Positions 38,072 to 45,952 of a stretch of DNA of 64,000 nucleotides are shown in pieces. Origin of the DNA: an uncultured Kiloniellaceae bacterium (GTDB taxonomy: Bacteria > Pseudomonadota > Alphaproteobacteria > Kiloniellales > Kiloniellaceae); the NCBI GenBank assembly GCA_947493695.1, contig CANLSF010000001.1, positions 682,001-746,000 on the forward strand, given 5' to 3'. Positions within the stretch are counted from its first letter, which is position 1. Each line of letters starts with the position of its first letter. A model generated the notes under the pieces. That model saw only the letters and a list, made by a program, of their open reading frames with translations. It searched no databases and was not told the DNA's origin. Position numbers and translations under genes: made by a program.

Positions 38072-38907
38072 GAGGAAATCTGCTTTTCAGCGGCTGAAGC
38101 GCTGCGCCTGCCGATAAAGGGCCGGACCAGCAGGCTGAAAAAGCGGCGCTCCTCGGTCTGTTCGACGCCGATCGGCATATCCGGCCAGCGTTCGGTCTTG
38201 GAACTCGACCCAAACAGCCGGTCCCAGAAGCTGAAGATCGTGCCGTAGTTCGAGTCCGTATCCCGCCTGATTGCATGATGATGCACCCAGTGAATTGAGG
38301 GGGTGATGATCAGACGTGACAGCAGTCGCTCTGTCGTCGGGCGTAGTTTCAGGTTCGAGTGCTGGAACAAAGCGCACAGAAGCACCAGAATCTCGAAGAC
38401 AATCACGGAGAAAAAGGGAATTCCGAGCAGGAGTATGACGCCCGCCCGTGCGGCGGCCGACAGCAGGACCTCGCCAAAATGGAAGCGAAGAGCCGTGGAG
38501 GTATCGAGAAAGCGATCAAGATGATGAACCTCGTGGAACCGCCAGAGAAACTGAATTTCATGGTTCGCGCGATGCCACCAGTAGATCAGGCAGTCGAGGA
38601 TCATCAGATCGATCACTAGGCCGCCGAGACCGGACCACCAGTCAGGACGCCATTCCAGCGCGTGGGTTGACGCCCAAAGCGTCAGCGGAATGACGACCAG
38701 CGGCGCCAGGCCGACATTGGCAAGCCAGAGACCCAGGTTACGACCAACCCTCGACCAGGCGCCCAAAGGCCTCGCGCCCTGCGATGAAGCAGGCTCGGGA
38801 CGCTCCCGCGCTGCCGGTTTCCAGCGTTCCGCCAGGAAAAAGAGGGCAAACCATGCCAGAACGATGATGGCTTTCCAGTCCAGGATAGAGGATTGCAGTG
38901 CTTCCAT
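38068..38907 (-). CDS. Fatty acid hydroxylase / sterol desaturase family membrane protein
   Basis: 279 aa from ATG 38907; an ATG at 38952 is in frame but lacks a ribosome site, and GGAGG lies between the two. Di-iron histidine clusters: WWHRANHE, RFHEVHHLD and SIHWVHHHAIRRDTDSNYG. Several membrane helices. Family members hydroxylate or desaturate lipids using O2; the substrate here (sterol-like, hopanoid, fatty acid or carotenoid) is unknown. Convergent with lolA; not obviously in an operon. Confidence 0.85.
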   Translation of the reverse strand: MEALQSSILDWKAIIVLAWFALFFLAERWKPAARERPEPASSQGARPLGAWSRVGRNLGLWLANVGLAPLVVIPLTLWASTHALEWRPDWWSGLGGLVIDLMILDCLIYWWHRANHEIQFLWRFHEVHHLDRFLDTSTALRFHFGEVLLSAAARAGVILLLGIPFFSVIVFEILVLLCALFQHSNLKLRPTTERLLSRLIITPSIHWVHHHAIRRDTDSNYGTIFSFWDRLFGSSSKTERWPDMPIGVEQTEERRFFSLLVRPFIGRRSASAAEKQISS

Positions 38908-39040
38908 GCCCTTTAGGTATTCCTCCCGTCCCGATCCCGCAAGTGGAGCCATAGGAAAGAGCCCTCAAAGAACCTTCACGCTTGTTTGATCCTTCCGCCT
39001 CCCCCTTGCCTTCAGCAGCCGACGCGCTAAGCTACATCTC

Positions 39041-39832
39041 ATGACACATTCTCCCTATGCACCTCTTATCGGTGTGCCTGCCTGCGTTCGCGAATACGAT
39101 GGCAAGAGCTTCCATACGGTCGGCGACAAGTATGTTCGGGCCATCTCGCTGGCGACCGGCGGTCTGCCCGTCATGCTGCCCTCCCTTGGCGAACTGATCG
39201 ACATCCCACAGGCTGTGGCGCGGCTCGATGGCCTGCTGGTGACAGGCAGCCCCTCCAACGTCCATCCGGATCGCTACGGCGTCGCCCCGACGCCGGAAGC
39301 CGAACCCCATGACCTGGAGCGCGATGCCACCACTCTGCCGCTGATCCGCGAAGCGATCCGCCAGGGCTTGCCGCTCTTTGCGATCTGCCGCGGCATGCAG
39401 GAATTGAACGTCGCATTCGGTGGCACGCTGCACGCCCGCGTCCATGAAATGCCTGAGAAATTCGATCACCGCCAGCCACGGCACGACGACCCGGACGTCC
39501 AGTATGGTCCCCGGCACCCTGCGCACCTGGTCGAGGGCGGACTGCTCCACAGCCTGCTCGGTGAAACCGAAATCACCATCAATTCCCTGCACTGGCAGGC
39601 GGTAGATCGCCTGGGTGAGGGTTTGAGCCTCGAAGCGCTGGCCCATGACGACACAGTCGAGGCCATCAAAGTCGACGGCGCCAAGGATTTCGCATTGGGG
39701 GTCCAATGGCACCCCGAGTACAAGGTTATGGATAATCCGGAGTCGGTGAAGCTCTTCGAGGCCTTCGGAAAAGCAGCCCAGGCCCGTGCCATTGCCCGGG
39801 CGGCAGGGTCGTTGAAGGCCCTATCCGCATAG
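39041..39832 (+). CDS. Class I glutamine amidotransferase-like gamma-glutamyl hydrolase (PuuD-like)
   Basis: 263 aa. GATase1 hydrolase: GLLVTGSPSNVHPDRYG, nucleophile Cys in LFAICRGMQELNVAFGG, and the His-Glu of GVQWHPEY. The family includes gamma-glutamyl-GABA hydrolase of putrescine catabolism. No other putrescine genes are near, so the exact substrate is open. Cytoplasmic, own promoter by spacing. Confidence 0.85.
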   Translation: MTHSPYAPLIGVPACVREYDGKSFHTVGDKYVRAISLATGGLPVMLPSLGELIDIPQAVARLDGLLVTGSPSNVHPDRYGVAPTPEAEPHDLERDATTLPLIREAIRQGLPLFAICRGMQELNVAFGGTLHARVHEMPEKFDHRQPRHDDPDVQYGPRHPAHLVEGGLLHSLLGETEITINSLHWQAVDRLGEGLSLEALAHDDTVEAIKVDGAKDFALGVQWHPEYKVMDNPESVKLFEAFGKAAQARAIARAAGSLKALSA

Positions 39833-40106
39833 AATCTGACTAAAAGAGCCTGACAGGCAAACACGATAGAAAATTTCTATTAAGGTACCGGCGCGATTTC
39901 GCGCTTTGAACGCTGCCTCTGCTGTGTATGGTTGGTCCAACGCACGAAATTAGAGGAAAAACAGGCAGTTCTTCAAATTCGGCGCCTGGCGCGCCGCCTG
40001 CCCATGTAATCGAAAATGCGCCGAAAGTCCGTGATTTCAGAGCAATGCATGACTGCTCTGCATCTAAAGCGGGGCGGTTTTGCACAGGATGCATAGCAAC
40101 AGACAA

Positions 40107-40134
40107 TTGTAAGTTCAGAAATGTGACCTATCTA
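40107..40134 (+). promoter_or_regulatory. Candidate promoter of the small RNA
   Basis: TTGTAA (40107-40112), 16-bp spacer, TATCTA (40129-40134), which would start transcription near 40141. Only a moderate match to the housekeeping consensus. Confidence 0.35.
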
Positions 40135-40140
40135 TTAATC

Positions 40141-40267
40141 TAAGACCGCAGCCAATACGGCACGCGGCCAGAATGGAAAGACATAGCTCCCCCCTATAGT
40201 CTTTCCAATCTCTGCGAAGAACTGGAACGCCCGGATCTCCCCCCGACCGGGCGTTCCTTTATTTTTT
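40141..40267 (+). ncRNA. Candidate trans-acting small RNA with two C-rich hairpin loops
   Basis: Hairpin 1 (40175-40206) pairs GGAAAGAC-ATAG with CTAT-A-GTCTTTCC around a CTCCCCC loop. Hairpin 2 (40224-40257) pairs GGAACGCCCGG with CCGGGCGTTCC around a loop containing CTCCCCCC, followed by TTTATTTTTT, a strong Rho-independent terminator. No ORF leads into it. C-rich loops complementary to Shine-Dalgarno sequences are the hallmark of several alphaproteobacterial sRNA families, so translation control of multiple mRNAs is a reasonable guess. 5' end is inferred. Confidence 0.6.
40224..40267 (+). terminator. Rho-independent terminator (3' hairpin of the small RNA)
   Basis: 11-bp perfect stem GGAACGCCCGG / CCGGGCGTTCC, 12-base loop, then TTTATTTTTT. 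Confidence 0.9.
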
Positions 40268-40600
40268 CAAAGCCTTAATCAACAGTATTACTTTCCGGTG
40301 TGATTTCCGAAGCCACTGGATTCTTCAGTCTTCACCAGGATACTTGACGGATCGGCACGCGGAGCTCCAAACATTTGACTCTTGGAGCGTTCGGACAGCC
40401 ACAAAGCCTCTCTCATCACGTTCGACACGCTTAATGCATTCCAATCCGAATGACTTTGATCTAGCTTCGGATCGAAGCAATCCTAGAAGCGTGGTCATTT
40501 CGGAAGCGAAACGACAACCTGCGGAGAATTCCCGCTGGCAGTCTTTTTCATTCCGGATCTGCAACAAAACCATCGCCACTCAAAAACCTCGGGAGCAAAC

Positions 40601-41395
40601 ATGTCCGTCCGCCTGATTACCTGGAACGTCAACTCTCTGCGCCAACGCCTGGACCACCTGGCGCGCATCACCGAGGAACAGTCGCCGCAGGTCGTCTGCC
40701 TGCAGGAAACCAAGGTTCAGAACGACGACTTCCCCCTCGAAGCCATAAAGGCCATGGGTTATGAACACCTGAGTATCCATGGCCAAAAGAGTTACAACGG
40801 GGTCGCGATCCTGTCCCGCCTGCCCTTCGAGGCTGAGGACCGGAAAGTATGGTGCGAGAAGGACGACTGCCGGCATGCCAGCGTCACCGTCGCCGGTGGC
40901 CTCGAGATTCACAATTTTTACGTGCCCTCAGGCGGTAATGTTCCGGACCCGGAACAAAATGACAAGTTTGCACATAAGCTGCAGTTTCTGACCGAGATGG
41001 CCGACTGGGCCAAAAGCGATAAAATTTCCAAACGCAATGCGGTTCTGGTTGGCGATATGAACGTCGCCCCTTTCGAGCAGGATGTGTGGAATCACAAACG
41101 CTTAGTGAAGTCGGTCGGGCACACACCGGTCGAGACCGAGCATATGCTCGCACTCCATGCAGCCGGAGACCTCGTGGACGTCGGAAGACACTTCGTTCCG
41201 CTTTCGGAACCTTTATACAGCTGGTGGGGTTACCGCTTTAAAGAATCCTTCGCGCGGGATTACGGTTGGCGCTTGGACCACGTCCTGGCTTCGCCCGCGC
41301 TGTCGCCGTCGATTACCGCGATGCAGATCCTGCGCGACAGCCGCTCGTGGGAAAAGCCGTCCGATCACGTGCCCATCATGGTGGATATCGATTAA
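40601..41395 (+). CDS. xthA: Exodeoxyribonuclease III
   Basis: 264 aa AP endonuclease / 3'-5' exonuclease for base-excision repair. EEP-fold motifs: ITWNVNSLRQRL, VVCLQETKVQ (metal Glu), YNGVAILSR, NFYVPSGG, VLVGDMNVAP (Asp-x-Asn), YGWRLDHVL, and the final SDHVPIMVD (Asp-His). Normal length. Monocistronic; 32 bases separate it from a convergent methyltransferase gene. Confidence 0.95.
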   Translation: MSVRLITWNVNSLRQRLDHLARITEEQSPQVVCLQETKVQNDDFPLEAIKAMGYEHLSIHGQKSYNGVAILSRLPFEAEDRKVWCEKDDCRHASVTVAGGLEIHNFYVPSGGNVPDPEQNDKFAHKLQFLTEMADWAKSDKISKRNAVLVGDMNVAPFEQDVWNHKRLVKSVGHTPVETEHMLALHAAGDLVDVGRHFVPLSEPLYSWWGYRFKESFARDYGWRLDHVLASPALSPSITAMQILRDSRSWEKPSDHVPIMVDID

Positions 41396-41427
41396 CGCGA
41401 AACGACCCGCTAAAGCCAATATCTGGT

Positions 41428-41925
41428 TCAGGAGGCCGCACCGGCCCGGTACATATGGTAGCGGCCAGGCCGAACATCCTCGGGAAGTTCCAGGACTTCG
41501 GCGCCTGGAAATGCAGTCTCCTGGTCCGAAATAATGATTCCGCCAGGGGCAAGAAGGTCAGGAAGAAAGCCCGCAATATAGCGGCCTATTTCGGCATTGC
41601 GGGCCTGATCCCCAGTGCCGATGTCCGAATGAATCAGCCGGACCTGCCCCCGGAAACGTTCCACCGCCGCCGGTAAGGTCTCTGAGAGATCGCCGAGAAA
41701 GAGGTGGTCATCGTCTGGAATACAGTCGGGATGTGCGGCGACCTTGCGCTCAAAGACAAAAATCTCGCACTCGGGGCAGATCTCGCGGATATGGTCGTAG
41801 GTACGGCCGTTGCCCAGGCCCAGCTCAAGGACAGGTCCTTTCAGACCCCGTACAAGGTCAATACCCTGCTGCAGGCAGGCGCGCTGCGCTTGCAGGCGCC
41901 GGATTACGCTATCTAAGCGGCTCAT
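41428..41925 (-). CDS. Small class I SAM-dependent methyltransferase
   Basis: 165 aa. SAM motif I PVLELGLGNGRTYDH (about 31-45), acidic motif II FVFERK, GDLSETLP, and IHSDIGTGD. Looks like the short Rhizobiales/Rhodospirillales S-adenosylmethionine methyltransferase family (Pfam Methyltransf_17 by recollection). Substrate unknown. Same strand as the cNMP-binding gene, 99 bases away. Confidence 0.78.
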   Translation of the reverse strand: MSRLDSVIRRLQAQRACLQQGIDLVRGLKGPVLELGLGNGRTYDHIREICPECEIFVFERKVAAHPDCIPDDDHLFLGDLSETLPAAVERFRGQVRLIHSDIGTGDQARNAEIGRYIAGFLPDLLAPGGIIISDQETAFPGAEVLELPEDVRPGRYHMYRAGAAS

Positions 41926-42024
41926 TTACATTCCTGTTGTTCAAAGCCCGATTTGTTTTCGTCAAATGCGCGAAAACGTAAATCAGCTCATATTTTCATA
42001 GATTTAGAGAGAAGCGTCCTGCTG

Positions 42025-42477
42025 CTAGGCGTTTCCGGCCCGCGCCGCCATCAGCTGCGCTGTGGTCGCCTCAAGACGGTGTGCAAGAACACGCATGACC
42101 TCGACCCCCATCTCCGGAAAGTCCGTGACCATCCGGAAAAAGAGATCCTTGGTCACTTTCAGGGTTATCAGATCGCTCTCCGCTTTTACGGTTGCGGTTC
42201 TGGGAACATCGCAAAGAATCGCAATTTCACCAATGATGTCATTACGTTCCATGGTCGCGACGGTCAGGGGGCCATCAGGCGTATCGACCTGCACGTTCGC
42301 GGTACCGTCGATCAGAATATAGGCGGCATCACCCGGATCGCCCTGGCTACAGAGCACTTGTCCAGGCTTGAACATCATCCTTTCGCTGGCAAAGGCCATC
42401 AGCTTCAGCTTCGCCGGTTCCACATTGGCGAAAAGCGGAATGTTTCGAAGGATTTCAACTTCCTGCTCGATGCTCAT
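42025..42477 (-). CDS. Cyclic nucleotide-binding domain protein
   Basis: 150 aa, one CRP-like cNMP-binding beta barrel (about 10-125) with no DNA-binding helix-turn-helix. Visible: IPLFANVEPAKLKLMAFASE, FKPGQVLCSQGDPGDAAYIL, and the phosphate cassette region IIGEIAILCDVPRTATV, which retains the Glu and Arg typical of cyclic-nucleotide sites. Upstream on the same strand is the large unusual ABC transporter, so it might sense a signal for that system; direct evidence is lacking. Confidence 0.85.
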   Translation of the reverse strand: MSIEQEVEILRNIPLFANVEPAKLKLMAFASERMMFKPGQVLCSQGDPGDAAYILIDGTANVQVDTPDGPLTVATMERNDIIGEIAILCDVPRTATVKAESDLITLKVTKDLFFRMVTDFPEMGVEVMRVLAHRLEATTAQLMAARAGNA

Positions 42478-42549
42478 CTTAGCGTTCCTATGTTTCGGCT
42501 AGTTCGGATCAGGTATTGAAGAAATCGCTTCGAGGTTTCGTCAATACAT

Positions 42550-42637
42550 GTGAATCCGAGCTAATTCATAAAGCTGGAGCAGACTCACAAGGGCGAAAGG
42601 TCGCCATTGGCGATTCCGTCTATATCTGATCTGCTCC
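42550..42637 (+). repeat. 88-bp palindromic intergenic repeat, copy A
   Basis: Aligns without gaps to copy B at 45522-45609; I count 63 identical positions of 88. Starts GTGAATCCG. The right two thirds begin GGAGCAGA and end TCTGCTCC, a perfect terminal inverted repeat with an internal GGTCGCC/GGCGA segment, so the RNA or DNA could form a long hairpin. Lies between the cNMP-binding and ABC transporter genes. Confidence 0.75.
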
Positions 42638-42727
42638 GATGCCTCACCTAATACAAAATGGTTATCTTTCGCTCTTTCCACCAGTCACGACTTTGCGCGC
42701 ACGCCGAGAGGCCTGTTCACTGCGTCC

Positions 42728-45448
42728 CTATTCAGCCGCCAGCAGCTCGCTGAGCGCCGATCCGGGCTGGGTCAGCTCCGCAAAGCTTCCCTGTTCCGCC
42801 ACCCTGCCGGCGCGCATCACCAGGACATGGTCGAAGTGTTCGGCAGCCTTGGGGTGCTGAAGAGTCCAGACGACGCCCTTGCCGCGGCGCTGGTTCAGAA
42901 CGGTCTCCAGCAGGCTTGTCTGCGTGGAACTATCCATTCCAGCGGCGGCCTCGTTAACGATCAGCACATCCGGTTGTTTCAGAAGACAGCGCGCAAACCC
43001 GAGTTTCTGGCGCTGAACAATGGAAAGCCTTGCCCCTGCGATGCCGACATTGAAGTCCAGACCCGCCTCGATTACCCGCTGCCGCAGCCCCAGTTCGTCC
43101 AGCAGTTCGGACATGACCCGGCCAATGGTCTCCGCCGCCTGAGCCTGGCCATAGGCCAAACGCCCGAAAAGGATGTTGTCCTGCAGGGACGCCGCCGCGT
43201 TGTAGGATTCGGGCCGATAGAAAGCTACCGCACCAGGGTCCTTATCCATCAATAGCTCTGAAAAGCGCTGGCGTCCCTCGACCAGCCGTGCCTCGGCCTC
43301 GGGATCGATCAGACCCAGACGATGGCGTTCCTCGACATATTTGAACGGCAGATTGAGCAGCAGCCCCTGATCTGTCTCGCTTAGCGCGGCCCGACCGGAT
43401 TTCTCGCCGCGTGCGATAAGGGTCGTGAACTCCGGCAGATCGTCCGCTTCGATAAAACTGAACTGCTCGAAGAAAGGATGGCCGGAAGGCAGGTCCGCGA
43501 AGATTTCAACCATCGTCTTGGCAATGCTGTAGCCCATGTCGAGCAGCAGGTCCGTCAGCCCCTTCTCGCTCAACACCTGCAGCATCAGCGGGTTCTGCGC
43601 CAGAACATCTGTCGCATAGACCGGATTGGTCGGCGTCCCGAACAGCAGGTTTTCCGCCAGCGTTGCATTCCTGTTGTAGGCACTGGGGTCGAAGCGCACC
43701 ACCAGGTCCTCGGCATCCTCGGAAGCAAGTCGGTCGGACAAGGCCGAGCGTGCAAGCAGAATGCTCTGCGCCACCTCGGCATGCGCATCGGCATCGATCG
43801 TTCCACTGAGCCCGAGCCGGTAAATATCCTCTTCCAGCCCAACGTCCTTCAGGATCCGGATCATATGGTCGTTGATTTCATCCGGCCCTGAGGCACCGGC
43901 AGCGGCATACTCCACCCAGTCGGCATCGAAATCCAATGCCGTGTTACCGGATCTCAAGGCCTCCGCCTTATCGGCAGCCCTTGTTGCCTTCCCCGCCTCG
44001 TCATACACCGCATCGCGCAAAGGCCGGTGTTTCAGACCGAAAAGCAGGTTATCGCGCACAGAAACCGGGAAGAAGTAGGTATTGGGACCGATGTAAGAGA
44101 TGCGGCGCCCGGTAACCGCCGAGGGCAAAGCCTGCAAATTTCTGCCGCCGAGCTTGACGCTGCCTGCGGTCGGCGCAATCAGCCCTGACAGCATCATGCT
44201 CAGATGGTCCTTGCCACTGCCGCTCGGGCCGACAATCGCAACATGGTTCGTGACATCGCAATCGAAGCTGACGCCCTCGACCAGATTGGTGTTGTTTTCG
44301 TCTTCCAGGGTAACGGAATTGACCTCTATGCGGCCGGAAAGCGTCGGTCCGCTGTCCTGATCCGGGTCCTGCAGCTCGGGATCGATGATCATGGCCGGCT
44401 GGAACTGGTCAATCACCTGATCGTATTTGATCTGCACGTCATTGCGCCGCTGGTCCCAGTCGATCAGCTCCTTGATCGGGCCCGGCAGGTCCTTGTAGGC
44501 CGCAATCACCGCGACCAGCGCACCGACGTCCAGGCGACCACTGATCACGAGCACACCGCCCGCCGAATAGAAGATGAAGGGCGTGAACTGGGAAAGCAGG
44601 TTGTTCAGGAATTTGACGAAGAATTTGCGCTGGAAGATCTCGAAACGGATCTTGTAGATCTCACCCAGGCGCTTGGTCATGTCCGCACGTTCGTAGTTCG
44701 TCGTATCGTGCGCCTGGATTTCCACCGCACCGTCGACGATCTCTGCCACCCGGCCTGCCAGCTTGCGCGCCGTAAGCTGCCGTTGCCGCCCCAGATCCAG
44801 GATCCGCTTGCGCAGCTTGGGGATCAGGACCGCCTGGAACAAAACGATCCCGGCAGCCACCAGACCCAGCCAGATGTTCTGAACCATGATGAAGAGCATG
44901 GCGGTGAGCGCCTGCCCACCCAAAAAGGCAGGCGTTACAAAGGCATCGCCGATAAATCCACCAAGCGGCTCGACCTCGTCCTTGATCATGGTCGCGACTT
45001 CGGCCTGCTTCACACGCCGAATGAAAGGGATCGGGAAACGCAGAACCCGGTCGGTCAGCTCGAAGCGCAAACGCCGCAGCATGCGCTCGCCGAGCTGTCC
45101 CTTGAAGGTATTGATGAAGAACTTGAAGCCGCCATTGACCATCACCAGCGCCAGGAACACGACACAGAGTGCGAGCAGATAGCTGTAAGGATCTAGTGCG
45201 AAGCCCTCGAACAGCGTGCCGTCGTTCCCCAACCCGAAAAGGCCTTCGAGGGAAAAGAGCGAGCGCTGCTGTTCCTCGCCCGCTTTTCCAATCAGGTCGT
45301 AACCGTCAATTATGCCTTCATTGACGATCTGCTTGGGAAGATTGAGCGATAAAAAATAGAACGGCAGAGATATCACCACCAGCAGGAGGATACCGACCTG
45401 CTCGCGCCGGCTGTGACGCCAGATGTATTTGAAGAGGTTGCGTTCCAT
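42728..45448 (-). CDS. Atypical ABC transporter, fused membrane and ATPase domains with expanded nucleotide domain
   Basis: 906 aa from ATG 45448 (MERNLFKYIWRHS); the frame extends 23 codons further. N-terminal exporter-type membrane domain with about six helices (about 10-330). Walker A is GPSGSGKD (about 405), with Asp in place of Ser/Thr. The signature ARLSIVQRQ and Walker B LIVNEAAAGMD lie about 400 residues later, where about 100 is normal, with Asn replacing the Walker B Asp; the catalytic Glu and switch His (TLQH) remain. The insertion contains three related segments ending DNLLFG, ENLLFG and DNILFG (about 465, 600, 757), each followed by a GL-containing helix. Substrate unknown; glycan genes are adjacent. 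Confidence 0.85.
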   Translation of the reverse strand: MERNLFKYIWRHSRREQVGILLLVVISLPFYFLSLNLPKQIVNEGIIDGYDLIGKAGEEQQRSLFSLEGLFGLGNDGTLFEGFALDPYSYLLALCVVFLALVMVNGGFKFFINTFKGQLGERMLRRLRFELTDRVLRFPIPFIRRVKQAEVATMIKDEVEPLGGFIGDAFVTPAFLGGQALTAMLFIMVQNIWLGLVAAGIVLFQAVLIPKLRKRILDLGRQRQLTARKLAGRVAEIVDGAVEIQAHDTTNYERADMTKRLGEIYKIRFEIFQRKFFVKFLNNLLSQFTPFIFYSAGGVLVISGRLDVGALVAVIAAYKDLPGPIKELIDWDQRRNDVQIKYDQVIDQFQPAMIIDPELQDPDQDSGPTLSGRIEVNSVTLEDENNTNLVEGVSFDCDVTNHVAIVGPSGSGKDHLSMMLSGLIAPTAGSVKLGGRNLQALPSAVTGRRISYIGPNTYFFPVSVRDNLLFGLKHRPLRDAVYDEAGKATRAADKAEALRSGNTALDFDADWVEYAAAGASGPDEINDHMIRILKDVGLEEDIYRLGLSGTIDADAHAEVAQSILLARSALSDRLASEDAEDLVVRFDPSAYNRNATLAENLLFGTPTNPVYATDVLAQNPLMLQVLSEKGLTDLLLDMGYSIAKTMVEIFADLPSGHPFFEQFSFIEADDLPEFTTLIARGEKSGRAALSETDQGLLLNLPFKYVEERHRLGLIDPEAEARLVEGRQRFSELLMDKDPGAVAFYRPESYNAAASLQDNILFGRLAYGQAQAAETIGRVMSELLDELGLRQRVIEAGLDFNVGIAGARLSIVQRQKLGFARCLLKQPDVLIVNEAAAGMDSSTQTSLLETVLNQRRGKGVVWTLQHPKAAEHFDHVLVMRAGRVAEQGSFAELTQPGSALSELLAAE

Positions 45449-45952
45449 ATAACGGGATCGACTGCTTTCGCCTAGATCGGATCTTATTTTGACGGAACCG
45501 GGTCGTGGTTTCTCCAAAAACGTGAATCCGTTCTACATCAAATAGTTAGAGCATATTCACAAGCTCGACAGATCACTTTTGGCGAGTCTATCTGAACTTG
45601 ATCTGCTCTAGGGTCTCGGATTCCCCGAATCCCCGACCTTAAACGATGACATTATAACGGTAAACACTGGCTGTATGATCCCTTTGAATCGCGGCATTCA
45701 TCACCAGAACCGCCGTGCCGGTCATATTATGGTGAACTCCCTTCACGTTTTTCGCGGAAGTGGTGCAAAATGATCTGGGCACCCCCAAGTTTTTGCGTTC
45801 AGGATCCGTTTTAAACCGGTCACGCAGTGCGGCAAATCGCCAAAACCTGATTATGCACACTGGTTGACACAGCAATACTGTGCAATTATCGCCGCCGAAA
45901 TGTGACAGGCTGGCTTGAAATTGAAGTCCGCAGGGGAACGAGAGAAGAGTTA
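45449..45952. other. Intergenic region with repeat copy B
   Basis: About 500 bases between the divergent ABC transporter and glycosyltransferase genes. Apart from repeat copy B (45522-45609) nothing was identified; a reverse ORF at 45639-46055 overlaps the glycosyltransferase start and looks like a shadow. Confidence 0.5.
45522..45609 (+). repeat. 88-bp palindromic intergenic repeat, copy B
   Basis: Same orientation as copy A and 2972 bp from it. Begins GTGAATCCG; terminal inverted repeat TAGAGCA / TGCTCTA (extending just past the aligned block); central TTTTGGCGA. Together the copies bracket the ABC transporter gene and its upstream region. Confidence 0.75.

Larger units (their letters stand above)
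39833..40600. other. Long intergenic region holding a candidate small RNA
   Basis: 768 bases between the amidotransferase and xthA. The right-centre part (40141-40267) is a candidate sRNA with terminator. The left part (39833-40140) and 40268-40600 hold short ORFs on both strands (for example 39928-40143 and 40344-40616) without ribosome sites or recognisable products. Confidence 0.5.

Noticed and set aside
39928-40143. 71-aa forward ORF in the amidotransferase-xthA spacer
   Set aside because: No ribosome site, no recognisable product, opposite strand equally open.
42728-45448. Frameshift or assembly error as the cause of the odd ABC ATPase domain
   Set aside because: One uninterrupted frame of 906 codons; the insertion has internal repeats rather than random sequence and the distal motifs resume in frame.
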